This document shows, one piece after another, positions 25,778 through 37,438 of a DNA stretch of 64,000 bases. The stretch lies in contig CM046877.1 of the NCBI GenBank assembly GCA_025667525.1, positions 261,179,706 to 261,243,705 of the forward strand, read 5' to 3'. Position 1 is the stretch's first letter; each line of letters starts with the position of its first letter. Source of the DNA: Glebionis coronaria. Taxonomy: Eukaryota > Streptophyta > Magnoliopsida > Asterales > Asteraceae. Under the pieces are notes generated by a model. The model was given only the letters and a program-made list of their open reading frames with translations, ran no database searches and was not told where the DNA came from. The translations under genes and the position numbers were made by a program.

Positions 25778-25792
25778 AATCCCCTACACTTA
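25778..25792 (-). other. Element B polypurine tract
   Basis: Minus strand AAGTGTAGGGGATT immediately before TGATAGG of the 3' LTR. Further copies of TAAGTGTAGGGG lie upstream in the 3' untranslated region. Confidence 0.8.
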
Positions 25793-27681
25793 ACCATTGC
25801 CATGCCCTCATGCAATGCTTAGTGATAAAGCAAATTTACACTTTTCTCATAATTAATCAACCTTGGCCTTATTAAAATTCTACTAAACAAAAATTAAAAT
25901 ACTAAGAGAAATTAGAACTTTAAGATAAACAAAAGGATGGAAGTAACTTGCAAAGAAATCCATGATTTACATTAGGGCTTTGGTGTTGCGAAGATTTATC
26001 ACCCTCAAGTTTCACGTTCCCCAAACTAAGCTTAAAAACGAGATCATTGTTATTATAAGTTAGCAATTCAAACACTTACACACATGGCTTAATTAAATGC
26101 TTAAACTCCCTTATTCCTAGGTGTATCTCTTATATTTTATTTTTGTCTTAGAATGATCATGAAGATGCATTTTTGGACATATTTCGATAGTTTATTTAGG
26201 CTGAAAGCAAAGTAGGACGATTTGATCAATAGTTAGCTAAAGGACAAAATCTCTTAAAACTGCTTCTCGGGATATCAAAAAGTTCATATCTTGGTATAAC
26301 TTGGTTCACGATTTGAGACCTTTCTCGGGCCAATATTTGGCATGTACTTCATACTTCATATCTTGAGAGACGTGCTTGAGATACTGGTCTTCTCATCGTT
26401 CATAGAGTTTCTTCACTTGGAGACTTTTGAGGGGTACTCCAACTTTGTTGACCACGACTTCATGATTATTTCTTCAATCTCTATTTGGGATTTTGAGATA
26501 CAACGATCCGCCTCCTTTTCGGACTTGGATTATCCTTATACCTTGTTAGGGTCTTTTCGGATAGACTTCTCCATGATCTTTATGGGAGTTGTTTGCTTTT
26601 CGTCGTGAGTCTTGATCCTTCATATTGACTTTGGGAATAATGCTTTTCACATCACTTTGGATCTTTAGCAATAAAATGGAATCCTCATGCCTTGTTAGGG
26701 CCTTTTTGGACTCGCCAATCTTCGCGCCCCGCTTCATAAGTTATGCCTTGGCTATGAACTCTTATCATTACCGAGCAACTTTTAAACGATCTTGGGCTAG
26801 AAGCTAAGTAACCTTTCAAATCGTACGACCTTACTTATTGCAGTTAAATTATTAGCAAGTGATGGGAGAATAGGCAAATAATTACACCAAGTGAGCTTGT
26901 GCAAGAATACCGACTTATAATTGACTCTATCATTTCTCGTTCTCCACAATTTAAAATCTCAAGTAATGAGACTCGTGGATACTTAGCCTAATAAACCAAT
27001 TAAGGTCTTCATGGTTAAGGATACTAGCTAGAATAAACTTGGATAAGTCTATTCGGGTTGAGTCAAAATAAACGCAACGGGCCTAATATGTCAAAGATTT
27101 CTAAACTAGCCACACCACTTTATTAAAAATTTTTACTTTATTGCGGGATATATACATATGAAAGCAAAGATAAAAATTTAAAAATTACGACTAAATGGCC
27201 AAAGTTGATAAAAAATTTGAAAAATGTTGAAAAAGATGATTTTCTGGTTAAATGAAGGCATTTTCATGGAAAAGTCCACTTAAAACTTCGATAGAAGTCC
27301 CCCCTACACTTAAGATAAACATTGTCCTCAATGTTTAAGCATGTGGGAAAAGTTTCCCCTACACTTATTACATTGTGCACGTTGGTTAACTCAAGTTAAG
27401 GAAGAGACGACTAAAGTGATCAATTTCAAATGTGAGAATGAAGAAAATTGAATCACGATAGTTGAGAGATAGAACCGGATTTCGGATAACACGGGAGCAC
27501 AGTTCTTCAGAGATTCCAAGAGTGCACTTATCTGTATAATCACATCACCACACAAAAACAAACACGTATAGAGGTCCCCCTACACTTAGGAGGTTAAAAC
27601 ATAAAAGGATATATACTCGGGCTGCCTCCCGAGGAGCGCTTGTTTTTGATAACCGAGTCACGAGCCTGACTCGACCCAAAA
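25793..27681 (-). other. Element B 3' untranslated region
   Basis: About 1.9 kb between the end of pol and the polypurine tract, with no coding region I can support and no env-like ORF. Parts are shared with elements A (27,180-27,600), D (25,800-26,750) and, more distantly, E (25,780-26,150). Three extra copies of the polypurine-tract string are at about 27,302, 27,356 and 27,577. Confidence 0.65.
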
Positions 27682-29133
27682 TTAGTTCATGGGGAACGTG
27701 GTGAGGGATGGAATCACCGCCTGAGAGGTGTCCTCACCAAAGTACAACTTCACTCGTTGGCCATTCACCTTAAAATTAGGTCCATCAGGTTAAGCGAGCT
27801 CGAGAGTACCATATGGAAAAATTTGGGCAATGGTGAATGGGCCGGACTAACGAGATTTGAGCTTTCCCGAGAAGATTTTCAACCGAGAGTTAAAAAGTAA
27901 GACTTTGTCTCCAACATGGAACTCTCGGTTTTTGATCTTGGAGTCGTGAATGAGCTTAGTTCTTTCCTTATAGATCAAAGAATTTTCATAAGCCTCATTC
28001 TGAAGTTCATTGAGCTCATTGAGTTGGATTTTGCGTAGGTCACCGGCTTTGTTTATATCAAAATTATCCCACTTCAAGGCCCAGTAAGCCTTGTGCTCCA
28101 ACTCAATGGGGAGGTGGCACGCTTTCCCGTACACAAGACGATAAGGTGTACAGCCGATCGGGGTCTTGTAAGCAGTACGAAAAGCCCACAAAGCATCATC
28201 AAGTTTATCAGCCCATGAGGCACGATGCTCTCCTACGGTTCTTTCCAGAATTCGCTTTAATCCTCGGTTGGATATTTCAGCCTGGCCATTAGTTTGTGGG
28301 TGGTAGGCTGTGGAAAGACGATGATTTACACCGTACTTAGCCATGACTCTAGCAAATTGGTCATTGAAGAAATGAGTCCCACGATCACTAATAATGGCAC
28401 GAGGCACACCGAATCTAGCGAATAGAGCTTTCAAAAAGTTACAAACCACCCTTGCGTCATTAGTGGGTAAAGCTTTGGCTTCAACCCACTTTGAAACGTA
28501 GTCAACGGCTACAAGGATGTATTTGTTTCCTTTAGAAGAACGGAATGGTCCCATAAAGTCGATACCCCAAACATCAAAGATTTCACATTCTTGAATGAAA
28601 TTCTGAGGCATCTCGTCTTTATGTGTGATGTTGCCTTGTTTTTGGCAAACATCACATCATTTGACCATATCGTGAGCGTCACGATATATGGAGGGCCAAT
28701 AAAATCCCGAATCAAACACTTTTTTGGCGGTGTAGTTGGGACCAAAGTGACCATCGGTGGGTCCTTTGTGGCAAGCATCAAGGATTTCTGACGTTGCCGG
28801 TCCGTCAACACATCGGCGGATAATCAGGTCGGCACATTGTTTGAATAGGTAAGGGTCGTCCCAAAAGTAAGTCTAAATGTCGGTGAAGAACTTTTTCTTT
28901 TGTTGAGACGTCAACCCTTCCTTGAGAATTCCACCCGCCAAGTAGTTTGCAAAGTCCGCAAACCACGGGGTTTCATTCGATTTCGAGTTTATAGACATTA
29001 AGGTCTCCAAGGGAAAAGAATCATTGATTTCTTTGTTCGGATGATCCCCTTGGTAAGGATCCTCAAGTCTGCTGAGATGATCCGCGGCTAGGTTTTCTGC
29101 TCCTTTTTTATCGCGAATTTCGATTTTAAATTC
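27682..29133 (-). pseudogene. Element B integrase region of pol, broken
   Basis: Continuation of pol to the stop at 27682-27684. The zinc-binding end includes [13 protein letters not shown] and a CDVCQ block. The core is in one open block (28611-27847): [11 protein letters not shown] (first Asp), [12 protein letters not shown] (second Asp) and [13 protein letters not shown] (Glu), followed by a C-terminal domain with [15 protein letters not shown]. Stops interrupt it near 28,875, at 28,662 and at 27,848, mostly explicable as C-to-T changes (Gln, Arg or Trp codons). No chromodomain is present. It would insert the cDNA copy into the genome. Confidence 0.85.
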
Positions 29134-30602
29134 CTAGAGCACCAAAACCCAGCGAAGAAGTCTTGGTTTGGAATCTTTCTTTGTCAACAAGTACTTCAGC
29201 GCGGAATGATCGGTATACACAATTGTTGTAGAAAGGACAAGATAGGGGCGGAATTTTTCAAAAGCATAGACAACAGCTAAAAGCTCTTTTTCGGTTGTCG
29301 TATAATGCAATTGTGCCCCCGTCATTTTCTTGCTAGCGTAATGGATCGGTTGGAAGTGTTTATTCACTCTTTGTCCCAGAACCGCTCCAATAGCAAAATC
29401 ACTAGCATCGCACATCAACTCAAAAGGCAGCTCCCAATTAGGGGTAACTAAGACGGGTGCCTTAGTAAGCTTATCCTTAAGCGAGTTGAAGGCGTCAAGA
29501 CACTCTTTGGAAAAGATAAAAGGAGTATCTTTTTCCAAGAGGTGGGTCATCGGGCGAGCGATTTGAGAAAAATCTTTGATGAATCGACGGTAGAAGCCCG
29601 CATGACCCAGAAAACTTCTCACACCCTTCACGGTTGAAGGTGGAGGCAACTTGGCGATAACATCACTTTAGCACGGTCTACTTCAAGACCGACTTTGGAA
29701 ATTTTGTGTCCCAGCACGATGCCTTCTTTTACCATAAAATGGCATTTTTCCCAATTTAGAACAAGGTGAGTGTCTTCGCACCGCTTAAGCATACGTTCCA
29801 AATTGGCAAGGCAAGAAGAGAAGGAATCCCCGAAGACCGAGAAATCATCCATGAAGACTTCCATGGTTTGTTCAACCATGTCATGGAAGATAGCTAACAT
29901 GCACCTTTGGAAAGTCCCGGGGGCATTGCATAAGCCAAAAGGCATTCTTTTGTAAGCAAATGTGCCATAGGGACAAGTGAATGTAGTTTTCTCTTGATCT
30001 TGGGGATCGATGGGTATTTGGAAATAACCCGAGAAACCATCAAGAAAGCAGTAATATTCATTACCCGCTAAGCGTTCAAGAATTTGGTCCATAAAAGGTA
30101 GAGGGAAATGATCCTTTCTCGTGGCATCATTGAGTTTGCGGTAGTCTATACAAACTCTCCATCCAGTAACGAGACGAGTGGAAATCAACTCGTTGTGTTC
30201 ATTGGGAACAACGGTTATTCCGCCCTTCTTGGGCACACAATGGATTGGACTAACCCATGGTGAATCCGAAATAGGGTAAATCATACCCGCATCAAGAAGT
30301 TTGATAACCTCTGTTTTAATGACTTCATGGATTTTTGGATTCACCCTTCGTTGGCTTTGAATTGTGGGCTTAAAGTCGTCCTCCATGAGAATTTTGTGTG
30401 TGCAGAAGTGAGGATCAGTTCCACGAATATCCGAAATCTTCCAAGCAATAGCCTTCTTATGATCTTTCAACACGGCGACAAGTCGGGCTTTTTCTTCTTC
30501 TTTTAGGTCCTTTGCGATGATGACGGGCGACTGCTTCTCTTCTTCAAGGAATACATACTCGAGATGGGGCGGCAACTCCTTAAGTTCTAAATCCGGAGGA
30601 TT
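29134..30602 (-). pseudogene. Element B reverse transcriptase and RNase H, broken
   Basis: Reverse transcriptase lies in 30575-29628 with Athila motifs: GWRVCIDYRKLNDATRKDHF, CFLDGFSGYFQI, FAYKRMPFGLCNAPGTFQ and the active site FMDD. A 1-base frameshift at about 29,665 moves to the next block (29649-29134), which has the tether region [16 protein letters not shown] and RNase H ([46 protein letters not shown]). A stop at 30601-30603 separates it from the protease, and a stop at 29,134-29,136 (CAG to TAG type) from integrase. The catalytic residues remain but the frame does not. Confidence 0.9.
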
Positions 30603-31637
30603 TTAGACGGGAGGCGTATTCGAAGTCGGAGTATCGATAGCAATGACCGTGGGAGATGGAGGAGAAGGATTGTCTTCTTTGAGAAGGTTTTCAATGAAGC
30701 TGAGATCTTCATCCCAATTGGTAGTAGAATCGTCATTGTCTAAATTCACATCTCCCATGGTGGCTTCCAAATCTTTCCAAAGGAAATCACTTTCTCCAAA
30801 TAGAGATAGTGATGAGTCGATAGAGGAAACGGTCTCAACACTGGGAAGAGAGGTAGGAATACTTTTACAAGCATCTTTGAAGTGTTCTTCACAAGCCTCA
30901 TCAAGAACGTCAATACAATTAACACTCTCGTAAGAATAAGGCTGTTTAGAAAGCTTTCCCGTGTTGAAGACTACTTTATCGTCACCCACTCTCATGATAA
31001 GCTCATCGGCTTCAACATCGATGAGAGTGCGACCGGTCCTCAAGAATGGACGACCAACAATTAGTGGCACACGGGGGTCCATCTCGTAGTCGACGACAAC
31101 GAAATCAGCATGGAAGGTGAATTTGTCGACTCCTACAATGACGTCTTCGGCTATCCCCACTGGATAAGCAACCGTACGGTTAGCTAATTCCAAAGTCATT
31201 TTGGTGGGGACTAGCTCTGGGAGAGATAATTGCTTCCAAACGCTTAGAGGCATAAGATTAATACTGGCACCTAGATCGGCTAGGGCCATGCAATTCTCTA
31301 CTCCCGGGAAATTGCAAGGGATAAGAAAACGACCCGGATCACCAAGCTTGGTTGGCAATTTCCTTAAGAGCACTGCAGAGAAATTCTCATTAAGTTGGGT
31401 GTTGGTAATATCGAGGAGCTTTTCCTTGTCGCTCAGAAGATCTTTAAACATTTTTGCGTACTTAGGCATGTGAGCGAGAGCCTCAGCGAAGGAGATATTG
31501 AAATTCAGTTGTTTAAACATCTTAAGAAAGTTAGAAACCTGAATATCGTCCTTGCTCTTTTGCTTCTCTTTCCTCAACCTAGATGGATAAGGTATATTGG
31601 AAGAAGAGGAAGGCTTTCGTAGAATAGGATCACTCAC
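30603..31637 (-). pseudogene. Element B protease segment
   Basis: Continuation of gag-pro with YPSRLRKEKQKSKDDIQVSNFL, then the aspartic protease active site DLGASINLMPLSVW and VPLIVGRPFLRTGRTLID. It ends in an acidic linker and a stop just before reverse transcriptase. It overlaps the end of the gag frame by 4 bases in another frame, which marks a frameshift, since related elements keep gag-pro in one frame. The linker (about 100 residues) is far shorter than the tail of element A. Confidence 0.8.
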
Positions 31638-33364
31638 ATCCTTGGGTGGAGGAGGGTAGAAGGAAGAGGTGGAGAAATTGGGTAAGGAGAAGGATGAGGA
31701 ATAGGAGCAGGTGACTCGTTCTCCTTAGTCACAACCACCGGTGGAGGTATAGGAAGCTCGGGTTCCTTGGTACCTTTGCCACTTCGAGTGGTGATTGCTT
31801 TCATCTCCCCTCTTGGATTCGCAACGTTGTTACTCGGAAGAGTACCCGAAGAAGAGGGTTGACTACCTTGGAAGAAACTAGCCATCATGTTCCTCAAGTC
31901 ATTTGTTTGGCTATCCAACGTATTTCTCATGTCGGCTCTCAAATCGTTCCCTTGTTTGACCAAGTCTGCTTTCAAGTTGCGCACTTCCTGTTGGAGATTT
32001 TCCACGATCACATCATTGGTCCTCATGTAGGTTGCAACCTCTTGGTGTAATGCAGTGGTGGTTTGGTTGGGAGGAGCATTGTATGCGGGTGGTTGATAAG
32101 CAGGTTGTTGGTAAACTTGGTTGTTACGTTGAGGTGGTTGTTGCTGCTTGTGAGGAGGGATGTAAGGTGTACGAGGTTGTTGTTGTTGTTGAGGAGGGCG
32201 GTTGAGGTTTTGTTGTTGGTTTGGGTTGTTTGGGGGAAAACCGGGTGGTGAGAGGTAGTTGTTGGAGCGGTAGCTAAGCAAATTACGGTCACCTTGAGGT
32301 CTAGCTTGATAAGCAGGTAGAGGATAGGTGCCATATGCCGCATTCACATTCTCAGCAGGGTAGTCTTGGGTGGCAGTACAAGTTGTGTAAGAGTGAGGAC
32401 CACCGCATATCTCACAAGGTTGTCTAACAGCGTTAACTTGAGCTTTTTTAGCGTTGCTGCTGTTGTTGTTGCTGACGGTGTGGGTGACAAGCGATTCAAG
32501 AAGCGTGGTGATTTTGTCAAGTCGCTTGTCGCTGTCATTAGTGCTAGCACTAGCGACATTGGTCCGAACACTCTTGGTTTGCACACGAGACTTATTCTCA
32601 ATGATATCCCAAGCAGCATTGGAAGTCTTAGCCAATAGATTACCCCCCGAGGCATTGTTTAGTGAATCTTGGTCACTCATGCTTAAACCATTGTAAAAAG
32701 TATTAATTTGATGTACTTTGGTAAAACCATGTTGTGGGCATTTTCTTAAAAGATCTTTAAAACGATCCCAAGATTCACTGAACGACTCATCGTACTTTTG
32801 TTCAAAATTTATGATTTCATTCCGCAAAGCGGTAGTACGAGAGGGTGGGAAAAAGTAATTGATAAACTTGGTTTCCAAATCCGTCCACGAGAGAATACTC
32901 TGTGGCGGTTCCTTAGAAAGCCAATGCCGGGCTTGTCCCTCTAAAGAAAAGGGAAAAAGTTGTAACCTGATAACCTCTTGTGGAACACCATTGAACTTGA
33001 CCGTGTTAGTGAGTTGCAAAAATCTCTTGATATGGTCGTGTGGGTCATCAATGGTACGTCCCAAGAATGGTTGAGCAGAGACCATCTGGATAAATCCTGA
33101 TTTTAGCTCGAAATTGTTGGCGGCAATTGGAGGTATGACAATTGGATCTGTGTTGCCATCTACATGAGCTTGCAGCAATTCAATCATCGGGCGATTATCC
33201 GGTTGAGGCTCATTGTTGTTGTTATTGTTCATGTTGTTGAAAGGCGGGTTGTTGTTGTTATTATTGTTGTTCGGAGGTGGTATGTTATTGTTGTTTTGTA
33301 CACCGGCCATGTCTAAATTATCGAGAGTCTCGGGCTCTTGATAAGACGTGGAACGAGTGCGCAT
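31634..33364 (-). CDS. Element B Gag (576-residue open frame)
   Basis: Starts MRTRSTSYQEPETLDN 195 bases after the primer site, then an Asn-rich tract and the capsid domain (NFELKSGFIQMVS, DDPHDHIKRFLQL, FSLEGQARHWLS, FFPPSRTTALRNEI, KVHQINTFYNGL), a zinc knuckle-like CEICGGPHSYTTC, and a long Pro/Gln/Asn-rich linker. Gag forms the virus-like particle around element RNA. The frame runs out in unrelated residues at its end because of a frameshift before the protease. It is the best-preserved coding part of B. Confidence 0.8.
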   Translation of the reverse strand: MRTRSTSYQEPETLDNLDMAGVQNNNNIPPPNNNNNNNNPPFNNMNNNNNNEPQPDNRPMIELLQAHVDGNTDPIVIPPIAANNFELKSGFIQMVSAQPFLGRTIDDPHDHIKRFLQLTNTVKFNGVPQEVIRLQLFPFSLEGQARHWLSKEPPQSILSWTDLETKFINYFFPPSRTTALRNEIINFEQKYDESFSESWDRFKDLLRKCPQHGFTKVHQINTFYNGLSMSDQDSLNNASGGNLLAKTSNAAWDIIENKSRVQTKSVRTNVASASTNDSDKRLDKITTLLESLVTHTVSNNNSSNAKKAQVNAVRQPCEICGGPHSYTTCTATQDYPAENVNAAYGTYPLPAYQARPQGDRNLLSYRSNNYLSPPGFPPNNPNQQQNLNRPPQQQQQPRTPYIPPHKQQQPPQRNNQVYQQPAYQPPAYNAPPNQTTTALHQEVATYMRTNDVIVENLQQEVRNLKADLVKQGNDLRADMRNTLDSQTNDLRNMMASFFQGSQPSSSGTLPSNNVANPRGEMKAITTRSGKGTKEPELPIPPPVVVTKENESPAPIPHPSPYPISPPLPSTLLHPRM

Positions 33365-33561
33365 ACACCTGCAAAAGAACGAACAAAGAAAAACAAAACA
33401 AAAATATTTTTGGTTTTTATGTTTTTTAATTTTTTTGTATTTTTGAAAATTTTATATTTTTTAGGATTTTTTTGAAATTTTTTATGAAAAAGTAATGTTC
33501 ACGGGGAACGGATCCCAAAATCCAAGTTCTCACAAAAAACTTTTGATCTTAACGAGAAGAG
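33365..33561 (-). other. Element B leader
   Basis: About 200 bases between the primer site and gag, AT-rich, no ORF. Confidence 0.5.
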
Positions 33562-33576
33562 CCGGCAGCGGTGCCA
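33562..33576 (-). other. Element B primer-binding site, tRNA-Asp type
   Basis: Minus strand TGGCACCGCTGCCGG, 2 bases from the LTR end. It has two mismatches to the tRNA-Asp complement, one of them a G-to-A change. Confidence 0.8.
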
Positions 33577-33578
33577 TT

Positions 33579-35254
33579 TGATTTAAACTATTTTTGTATG
33601 GGTTCTAATTATGTCTCTCAGTATCCTCTCGAATTGATGTCAGCCTTAAGTGGAATGATTGTTCTTGGTTGCTAAAAAGGGTGTTTAGTTATCTAGTCTA
33701 CTAAAAAGTTTAAATGTACTAAAATGAAAACTTATATCAAAGACAATTAATTTAATGACAATTAATAAAAACTTGAATTAAAATTAAAAACTTGAATTAA
33801 AGTTAAAATTAAGATTAAAATTAAACTAAAGAAACAGTAGAAACAGTAATACAGTAACTCTTAAAAATAAAGAAAATTGATTCGGAAGTTTAACCTTGAT
33901 TCGGAACTTTTCACCCGGAACTTTTCACTCGGAACACCTTGATTCGGAACCTTAATCGGAAGTTTATTCGGAAGTTTGTTCGGAAGTTTGGTTCATCCGG
34001 AACTTTATACTCATTCGGAACTTTTGACTCGTCCGGAACTTTGGTTCATTCGGAAGATTAGGTTCATCCGGAACTTTCAGTTCGTTCGGAACTTTATACT
34101 GATTCGGAACTTTTAAACAAAACTCATTCGGAACTTTTTAAGGACACATTCATTCAGAACTTTAGATTGACTCGGAACTTTTGAAAAAGAAATTCATTCG
34201 GAACTTTTTTGGAAAATAGATTCATCCGGAACTTCTTAGTTCATTCGGAAGATGATGCTCATCCGGAACTTCTTAGTTCATTCGGAAGATGATGCTCATC
34301 CGGAACTTTTAGGTTCACTCGGAACTTTTGTGTTCATCCGGAAGTTTCTTGTTCATCCGGAAGTCTGGAAACACATAAACAGTAACAATACCCGAAGAAC
34401 AAGGAAAATCGATTTTAATCCAAAAATCACCAAGTTTTTCACCAAAAACTTAAATAAACTAATCACTAAGCATCTACTAACCATAAACTACAAATCCCAT
34501 CAACAAAAACACAAATCCCAACAACTTTTGAAGATCAAAACTCAATAAAATTAGAACTTAAGAACTTGAAGATAAAGATGATGATGAACAAGATGAAATG
34601 GAAAGATTAAACAAGACTTTGTATTGATGATTGATGTTTTAACAATAACAAAACAAAGATTAAAAATTACAAGATTGAAAATCAAAGATCAAAATCACCA
34701 AACACCTTAATGGTGTTGGTGATGGTACGAACTAAAGGGAGAAAAAAGGGGAGAAAGAAAAAAACTAAAAACTAACTCCTGGAAAGTGTGAGGGGATGGG
34801 CTTTATATAGCCTTGTCCTTTGGTTGGTGAGTGGGCTTTCTCCCGTTCTTCTTGTCTTTTCGTCTTTTCAGAAAAGTTGACATTTTCGATTTTGATTCGG
34901 GATTTGTCGTCGATTAAATTCAACTCGTCTTTTAATTTCTTCGTTTAATAGACTTGAGTTTCTTCGACTTATGTAAATCTTCCATCTTTGGTCCTCTTCT
35001 TCGATAAATCTTCGAATTGGCCCAGTGACTTCAAATCTTTTGCATCTCTTGGACAATAGACTTTATCTTGAGTCCTTTTCTTCGGTAAAACCCGTGCAAT
35101 CCCATGTTTTCTTCAATATTCATCCGGTTGGCTCTGAAAATACAATAAACACAAAAACCACGCATAATTCCAAACAAATGATATTAAATACATGTTTTGG
35201 TCTCGTTTTAGCCAGAATTAAGTGGTAAAAGGATGGGTGTTTACACACCTATCA
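33579..35254 (-). repeat. Element B 5' LTR
   Basis: Pairs with 24076-25777. TG...CA ends, the same repeat block and TATA box (34802-34809). Confidence 0.93.
33878..34372 (-). repeat. CATTCGGAACTTT tandem repeats in B LTR (right)
   Basis: Same repeat block as at 24370-24895, one 26-base unit shorter. Confidence 0.9.
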
Positions 35255-35259
35255 CATAT
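35255..35259. other. Target-site duplication of element B, right copy
   Basis: CATAT, identical to 24071-24075. Confidence 0.9.
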
Positions 35260-36335
35260 ATTCGTCAATTCCAAAATGGTCATTGGTTGCATGCTGCTCT
35301 CAACCCTAGAAGGGGATTTCTCCCCTTTTTGGATATCATTGAGTGAGTGAGAGGACTTACTGATGGTATCACTATCCTGCTCACCCCTTGAGGATGAGAC
35401 AGTAGTGGCAGCCAAACCCTCAGTGTGCTCCAACCGTTTGGAGGCTCTCCTCTCTGCTACCTGTGAAGATTCACCAGGCAAGGGAGACTTGGCAAACCTG
35501 GATTTAGTTCTCCTTTCATGTTTTGGATCAGCAGGGGGTAGAGTACTGGTAAGGGTAGTTTCTTGGCAGGGGAATCAGAAGGTTTGTGTGTGGCTATTTT
35601 TGTCTTGGCTTCTTCCTGACTGATTTGTTTCATCATGATTGAAGTGAGTGGAATAACCCTGCCAGAAAATTGTGGAGATGGTTCAAGAAGTGTGGTGAAC
35701 AGTTTGGTAGTATGCTTGGTTGCTGAAAAGTAGTTTTTATGTGTGATAGGACCATGTTCACTCATATTCAGTAAAAGTTCTGTAAACCTTGGGTACATAC
35801 AAAATTTTGAATTGCTTGTAACATTTTTAACCATTCATTTGAAAATCATTTGAGAAAAATAGTACTTCCTCCCTTTTGCTAAGCAAATCAGGGCAGAGGC
35901 AACTTCACTACCAAATTCATTAAAAGTAGTGGTTTTTGGTGACAAACATTGTAAAATTATATGAATCAAATATTTCCAATGTAGGGAAAACTGACCTTTA
36001 GCAAACTTACATTTTTGATCATCAGAAAGCGTATACCCCAATTTAACAAGACCCTCAAAGATGTCATCTAGAATAACTTTGTCTCTGATGGAGGCAAGTG
36101 TAATCACCTTGGGATGACCATCTACTGTCCTTTGAATTGTTACCACTCCATTCACTGTTTTGGTCATAGATTTAGACCAAAACTGCTGAATGTGTGAGGT
36201 GTAAATCCTATGATTGATGAGAAAAGCGACTCTAAACTACGAAGATTTTAGAAAAGCCACTACATCAACAAATTCTACTTGTTCATCATGTAATAAAGCG
36301 ATTTGATTATGATTAGCAGCAATTTTGAGAGGCAT
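35260..36335 (-). pseudogene. Element C third ORF, 5' part
   Basis: Starts at ATG 36335, 104 bases downstream of a TATA box. It matches the N-terminal domain of the F third-ORF protein: IQQFWS.., VNGVVTIQRTV, LGYTLSDDQK, WKYLIHIILQCLSPKTTTFNEF, ALICLAKGRKYYFSQMIF. A stop follows the first 37 or so codons, and further stops and frameshifts separate the blocks 36167-35835, 35834-35457 and 35481-35255. The last block reads SMQPMTILELTNICD right up to the insertion of B; F has SMEPMTLLELTAVC at the same place. Confidence 0.8.
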
Positions 36336-36431
36336 GATAAAGGTTGAAAACATTTGAAGGTTTATAATGGTGAGAGTTAGGTGGGATTTGATCGAAGGAG
36401 AGAGATGGACCTGCTGGTGAAGGGAATTAAG

Positions 36432-36463
36432 TTTTTATAGGCGAATTGAAGAGCTGTGATTGG
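36432..36463 (-). promoter_or_regulatory. Promoter-like module before third ORF of C (CCAATCAC + TATA)
   Basis: Minus strand CCAATCAC (36463-36456), 16 bases, then TATAAAAA (36439-36432), 104 bases before ATG 36335. Element F has CCAATCAC, 17 bases, TATAAAT, 105 bases before its third-ORF ATG. The rest of the region has diverged, so retention of these blocks and spacings suggests function. Confidence 0.6.
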
Positions 36464-37438
36464 ACCAAATTTTCAAATTGCAAAAATATCATAGATAAAT
36501 CTTGATAAAAAAGTAATTTATTTGAAATAATAAAGAAAAGATTACCAATCAGCGAAGAAAGCGCCTTAAATATCTTTTAAAAAGAATAAAATATTCCCTA
36601 ATCAAAATTTTAGCAAGCATGCCCAACGGCTATAAGCAAGGTAACGGTATTGTCGGTCAACGGTCAAACATGGGAATGTTGATCAAGCAGGGGAATCAAA
36701 AGATGAAAGCAGGGGAAACTTTCCTAGGGGGTATTAGACTAATCATGAAGAGACCAATGCTAAATAGCTCTGCTCTAATGCACACCCTTGTATACACCAG
36801 GTAGGTACACAGAAACTCAAGAGTCCTTCATTCAACAATGTTCTAAACACAAAAAGTTAACACATAAGTCACCCTACACCTGGTCAACCCAAGAAAATAA
36901 ACATACCCTAGTTACCATCCCTACCTTTCCATTACCTATGGTCAGTTAGTCTTGGCAATGTGTACCAAACATCTGAATCTAGACAGTAAGGTGTTTTAAT
37001 AAAGAAGTAGTAGTACACATTGTAGTGCCTCAAGGCTTCAGAATTCTGACCAACTTTGCAGTAAGTCTTCATCATTCTGAATCCTTACTCACCAATGGAT
37101 ATGATCTAGAATCATATATGAGTATCTCAAGGATACCCTAAGTCCTAAAGGTGTGACCTAACCTCCCCTAAAACATAGAGCATATACCTGATCCATCCAT
37201 GAGTGTAGTATGCACCATTTGCATCTCTGCATTATTAGTCTAAAACCACATATAACCACTTTTTAAAAAGAACAAACCCAACTTAAGAGAAAAACTCTTT
37301 AGCAGGGGAATGAACCCCAGCAGGGGAATCCTTGTTCAAAAGCAGTGGAATGAAAAATGATGGAAAAATTGATTAACATTTATACAACAACAACAATAAA
37401 GCAACCCTGGATATACACGACACAAAAGACATCAATTT
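36464..37438 (-). other. Element C spacer between pol and third ORF
   Basis: Noncoding. It carries AGCAGGGGA-type words at about 36,687, 36,709, 37,303 and 37,319, the motif found throughout C. The equivalent spacer of element F carries CGTTGACA words instead. Confidence 0.6.

Larger units (their letters stand above)
24076..35254 (-). mobile_element. Element B: Athila-lineage Ty3 retrotransposon, full length, decayed
   Basis: Complete by structure: LTRs of 1702 (left) and 1676 (right) bases with TG...CA ends, tRNA-Asp primer site, gag, protease, reverse transcriptase, RNase H, integrase, a 1.9 kb 3' untranslated region, polypurine tract and perfect 5-base target duplication. There is no chromodomain after integrase, as expected of Athila. 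The LTRs differ by roughly two dozen substitutions plus a 26-base repeat-unit deletion by eye. Coding regions are broken by stops and frameshifts, so it is not autonomous now. Confidence 0.93.

Noticed and set aside
25793..27681. Env-like ORF after pol in element B
   Set aside because: Some Athila elements have one, but no frame longer than about 90 residues on the sense strand is present here.
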